Of a DNA stretch of 15,135 nt, positions 14,861-15,135 are shown in pieces. The first letter of the stretch is position 1, and each line of letters opens with the position of its first letter. This DNA comes from Clostridiales bacterium. Its GTDB lineage: Bacteria > Bacillota > Clostridia > Saccharofermentanales > DTU023. The DNA lies in the NCBI GenBank assembly GCA_004556455.1, contig SFGY01000023.1, positions 1 to 15,135 of the forward strand, given 5' to 3'. The notes beneath the pieces are model-generated. The model saw only the letters and a program-made list of their open reading frames with translations. It did not search any database and was not told the origin of the DNA. The position numbers were made by a program, and so were the translations under genes.

Positions 14861-14926
14861 ATTGTCGCTGTCGCGGCTGGTGTGGCCTGCCACTACATCA
14901 TCAAATGGTTGGACGGCGATGAATAA
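14840..14926 (+). CDS. Candidate Fst-like type I toxin peptide
   Basis: A 28-residue hydrophobic peptide starts at GTG 14840 and reads MESLISFIVAVAAG... with the ending CHYIIKWLDGDE. Residues about 4-22 form a membrane helix, followed by a charged tail. The tail fits the Fst/Ldr-type pattern: one Gly, seven residues, Lys, Trp, Leu-Asp and acidic residues. Fst of pAD1 has the same spacing from its Gly to R-V-L-D, but has Pro where this has Ala. AAGGGGGTG at 14825-14833 serves as the ribosome binding site. An in-frame GTG at 14831 would add three residues. Its own promoter, opposing antisense RNA and shared terminator make it a type I toxin candidate. It could instead be a benign small membrane peptide; toxicity is untested. 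Confidence 0.65.
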   Translation: MESLISFIVAVAAGVACHYIIKWLDGDE

Positions 14927-14975
14927 TCGGTAACCAGCCTGCGGGTTTAAGCCTTCCCGTTTTAAATTAGGAATA

Positions 14976-15010
14976 GAAAAGCTCCGGAGCCGTGAACTCT
15001 GGAGCTTTTC
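14976..15010. terminator. Shared bidirectional terminator
   Basis: GAAAAGCTCC (14976-14985) and GGAGCTTTTC (15001-15010) are perfect inverted repeats. Four inner pairs (one G-U) lengthen the stem to 14 bp with a 7-base loop (14990-14996). TTTTC ends both strands, so it can stop the toxin RNA from the left and the antisense RNA from the right. The bottom-strand loop begins UUCA, a YUNR-type U-turn used in antisense RNA recognition. Confidence 0.8.
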
Positions 15011-15011
15011 A

Positions 15012-15039
15012 TGTTCCTTTGGAAAATCTTATTTCGTTT
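15012..15039 (+). repeat. Direct repeat DRb, at the start of the antisense RNA
   Basis: Second copy of DRa. It lies outside the toxin gene, past the terminator, where it has no coding role. Transcribed from the minus strand, it gives the antisense RNA its complementarity to the toxin start region. Confidence 0.85.
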
Positions 15040-15049
15040 GCCTACTGGC

Positions 15050-15078
15050 ATTATAGCATATGCAGATAGGAATTGCAA
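15050..15078 (-). promoter_or_regulatory. Minus-strand promoter of the antisense RNA
   Basis: Read on the minus strand: TTGCAA (complement of 15073-15078), a 17-base spacer and TATAAT (complement of 15050-15055) with an extended -10 TG. It mirrors the toxin promoter, and both run TATAATGC. It points towards the shared terminator. Confidence 0.8.
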
Positions 15079-15098
15079 TATTCTTGTAACTGATTTTT

Positions 15099-15122
15099 GC
15101 CCGGAAGTTTCCGGGCTTTTTT
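15099..15122 (+). terminator. Second rho-independent terminator, + strand
   Basis: GCCCGGA (15099-15105) and TCCGGGC (15110-15116) form a 7-bp GC-rich stem with a four-base loop, followed by TTTTTT (15117-15122). It would catch read-through from the left and insulates the next gene. Confidence 0.75.
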
Positions 15123-15125
15123 GAT

Positions 15126-15131
15126 AGGAGG
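15126..15131 (+). promoter_or_regulatory. Ribosome binding site-like AGGAGG at the window edge
   Basis: AGGAGG (followed by TACC at the edge) probably serves a gene starting just past the right end. No start codon is visible, so what it belongs to cannot be said. Confidence 0.4.
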
Positions 15132-15135
15132 TACC

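Larger units (their letters stand above)
14976..15043 (-). ncRNA. Candidate antisense antitoxin RNA (RNA II-like)
   Basis: From the minus-strand promoter, transcription should start near 15043 and end at the shared terminator, about 68 bases. Its first third is the complement of DRb (15012-15039) and so pairs with DRa over the toxin start. Its 3' half is the complement of the toxin RNA terminator region. The predicted toxin RNA (14800 to about 15010, some 210 bases) and this RNA have about the sizes of pAD1 RNA I and RNA II. It has no useful open frame. Existence is inferred from the signals. Confidence 0.65.

Noticed and set aside
14938..14963. Small hairpin CGGG/CCCG followed by TTTT as a terminator of the toxin RNA
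   Set aside because: Only four clear base pairs; the 14-bp hairpin at 14976-15010 is far stronger. It may still act as a minor 3' structure.
1..15135. CRISPR arrays, tRNA genes, insertion sequences
   Set aside because: No spaced short repeats, cloverleaf-like segments or transposase-like frames were found on reading both strands.

Overview
The window is the tail, baseplate and lysis part of a contractile-tailed (myovirus-type) prophage, all on the + strand. The host is most likely a gut-type Clostridia, Lachnospiraceae-like. That assignment is an inference from the strong AAGGAGG-type ribosome binding sites, the XhlA plus phiLC3-type holin pair and the general style of the proteins; no host gene or taxonomic marker is present.

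Layout. Positions 1-113 hold the end of a head-region structural gene. Positions 127-1799 hold connector and tail-completion genes: a head-tail joining candidate, a minor tail protein Z-like protein, a tail-terminator candidate and a small unknown. Positions 1789-7705 hold the tail shaft: sheath, tube, an assembly chaperone with a programmed -1 frameshift, and a 1120-residue tape measure protein. Positions 7731-12380 hold the baseplate: tail protein X, hub protein D with a C-terminal LysM domain, short spike V, a gpU-like protein, gp25/gpW, gp47/J and tail protein I. Positions 12395-13919 hold three small proteins that together replace one long tail fibre. Positions 13944-14700 hold an XhlA-like membrane protein and a holin, closed by a strong terminator at 14731-14758. 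Genes are packed with ATGA overlaps or gaps of a few bases, as expected of one late operon. The gene set mixes P2-like proteins (X, D, V, U, W, J, I, H N-terminus) with a Mu-like order around the chaperone.

The last 435 bases hold no large gene, but they are dense with signals. A 28-codon hydrophobic peptide gene (14840-14926) has its own extended -10 promoter. A second, mirror-image promoter on the opposite strand (15050-15078) drives a short RNA back towards it. Both transcripts run into one shared bidirectional terminator (14976-15010). A direct repeat lies over the peptide's start codon and again at the start of the opposing RNA, so the opposing RNA is antisense to the start region. This is the architecture of the par/fst type I toxin-antitoxin system of Enterococcus plasmid pAD1, and the peptide shares the Fst-like G-x7-(K/R)-x-L-D pattern. 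I regard this candidate type I toxin-antitoxin cassette, sitting like a moron just behind the lysis genes, as the main discovery in the window.
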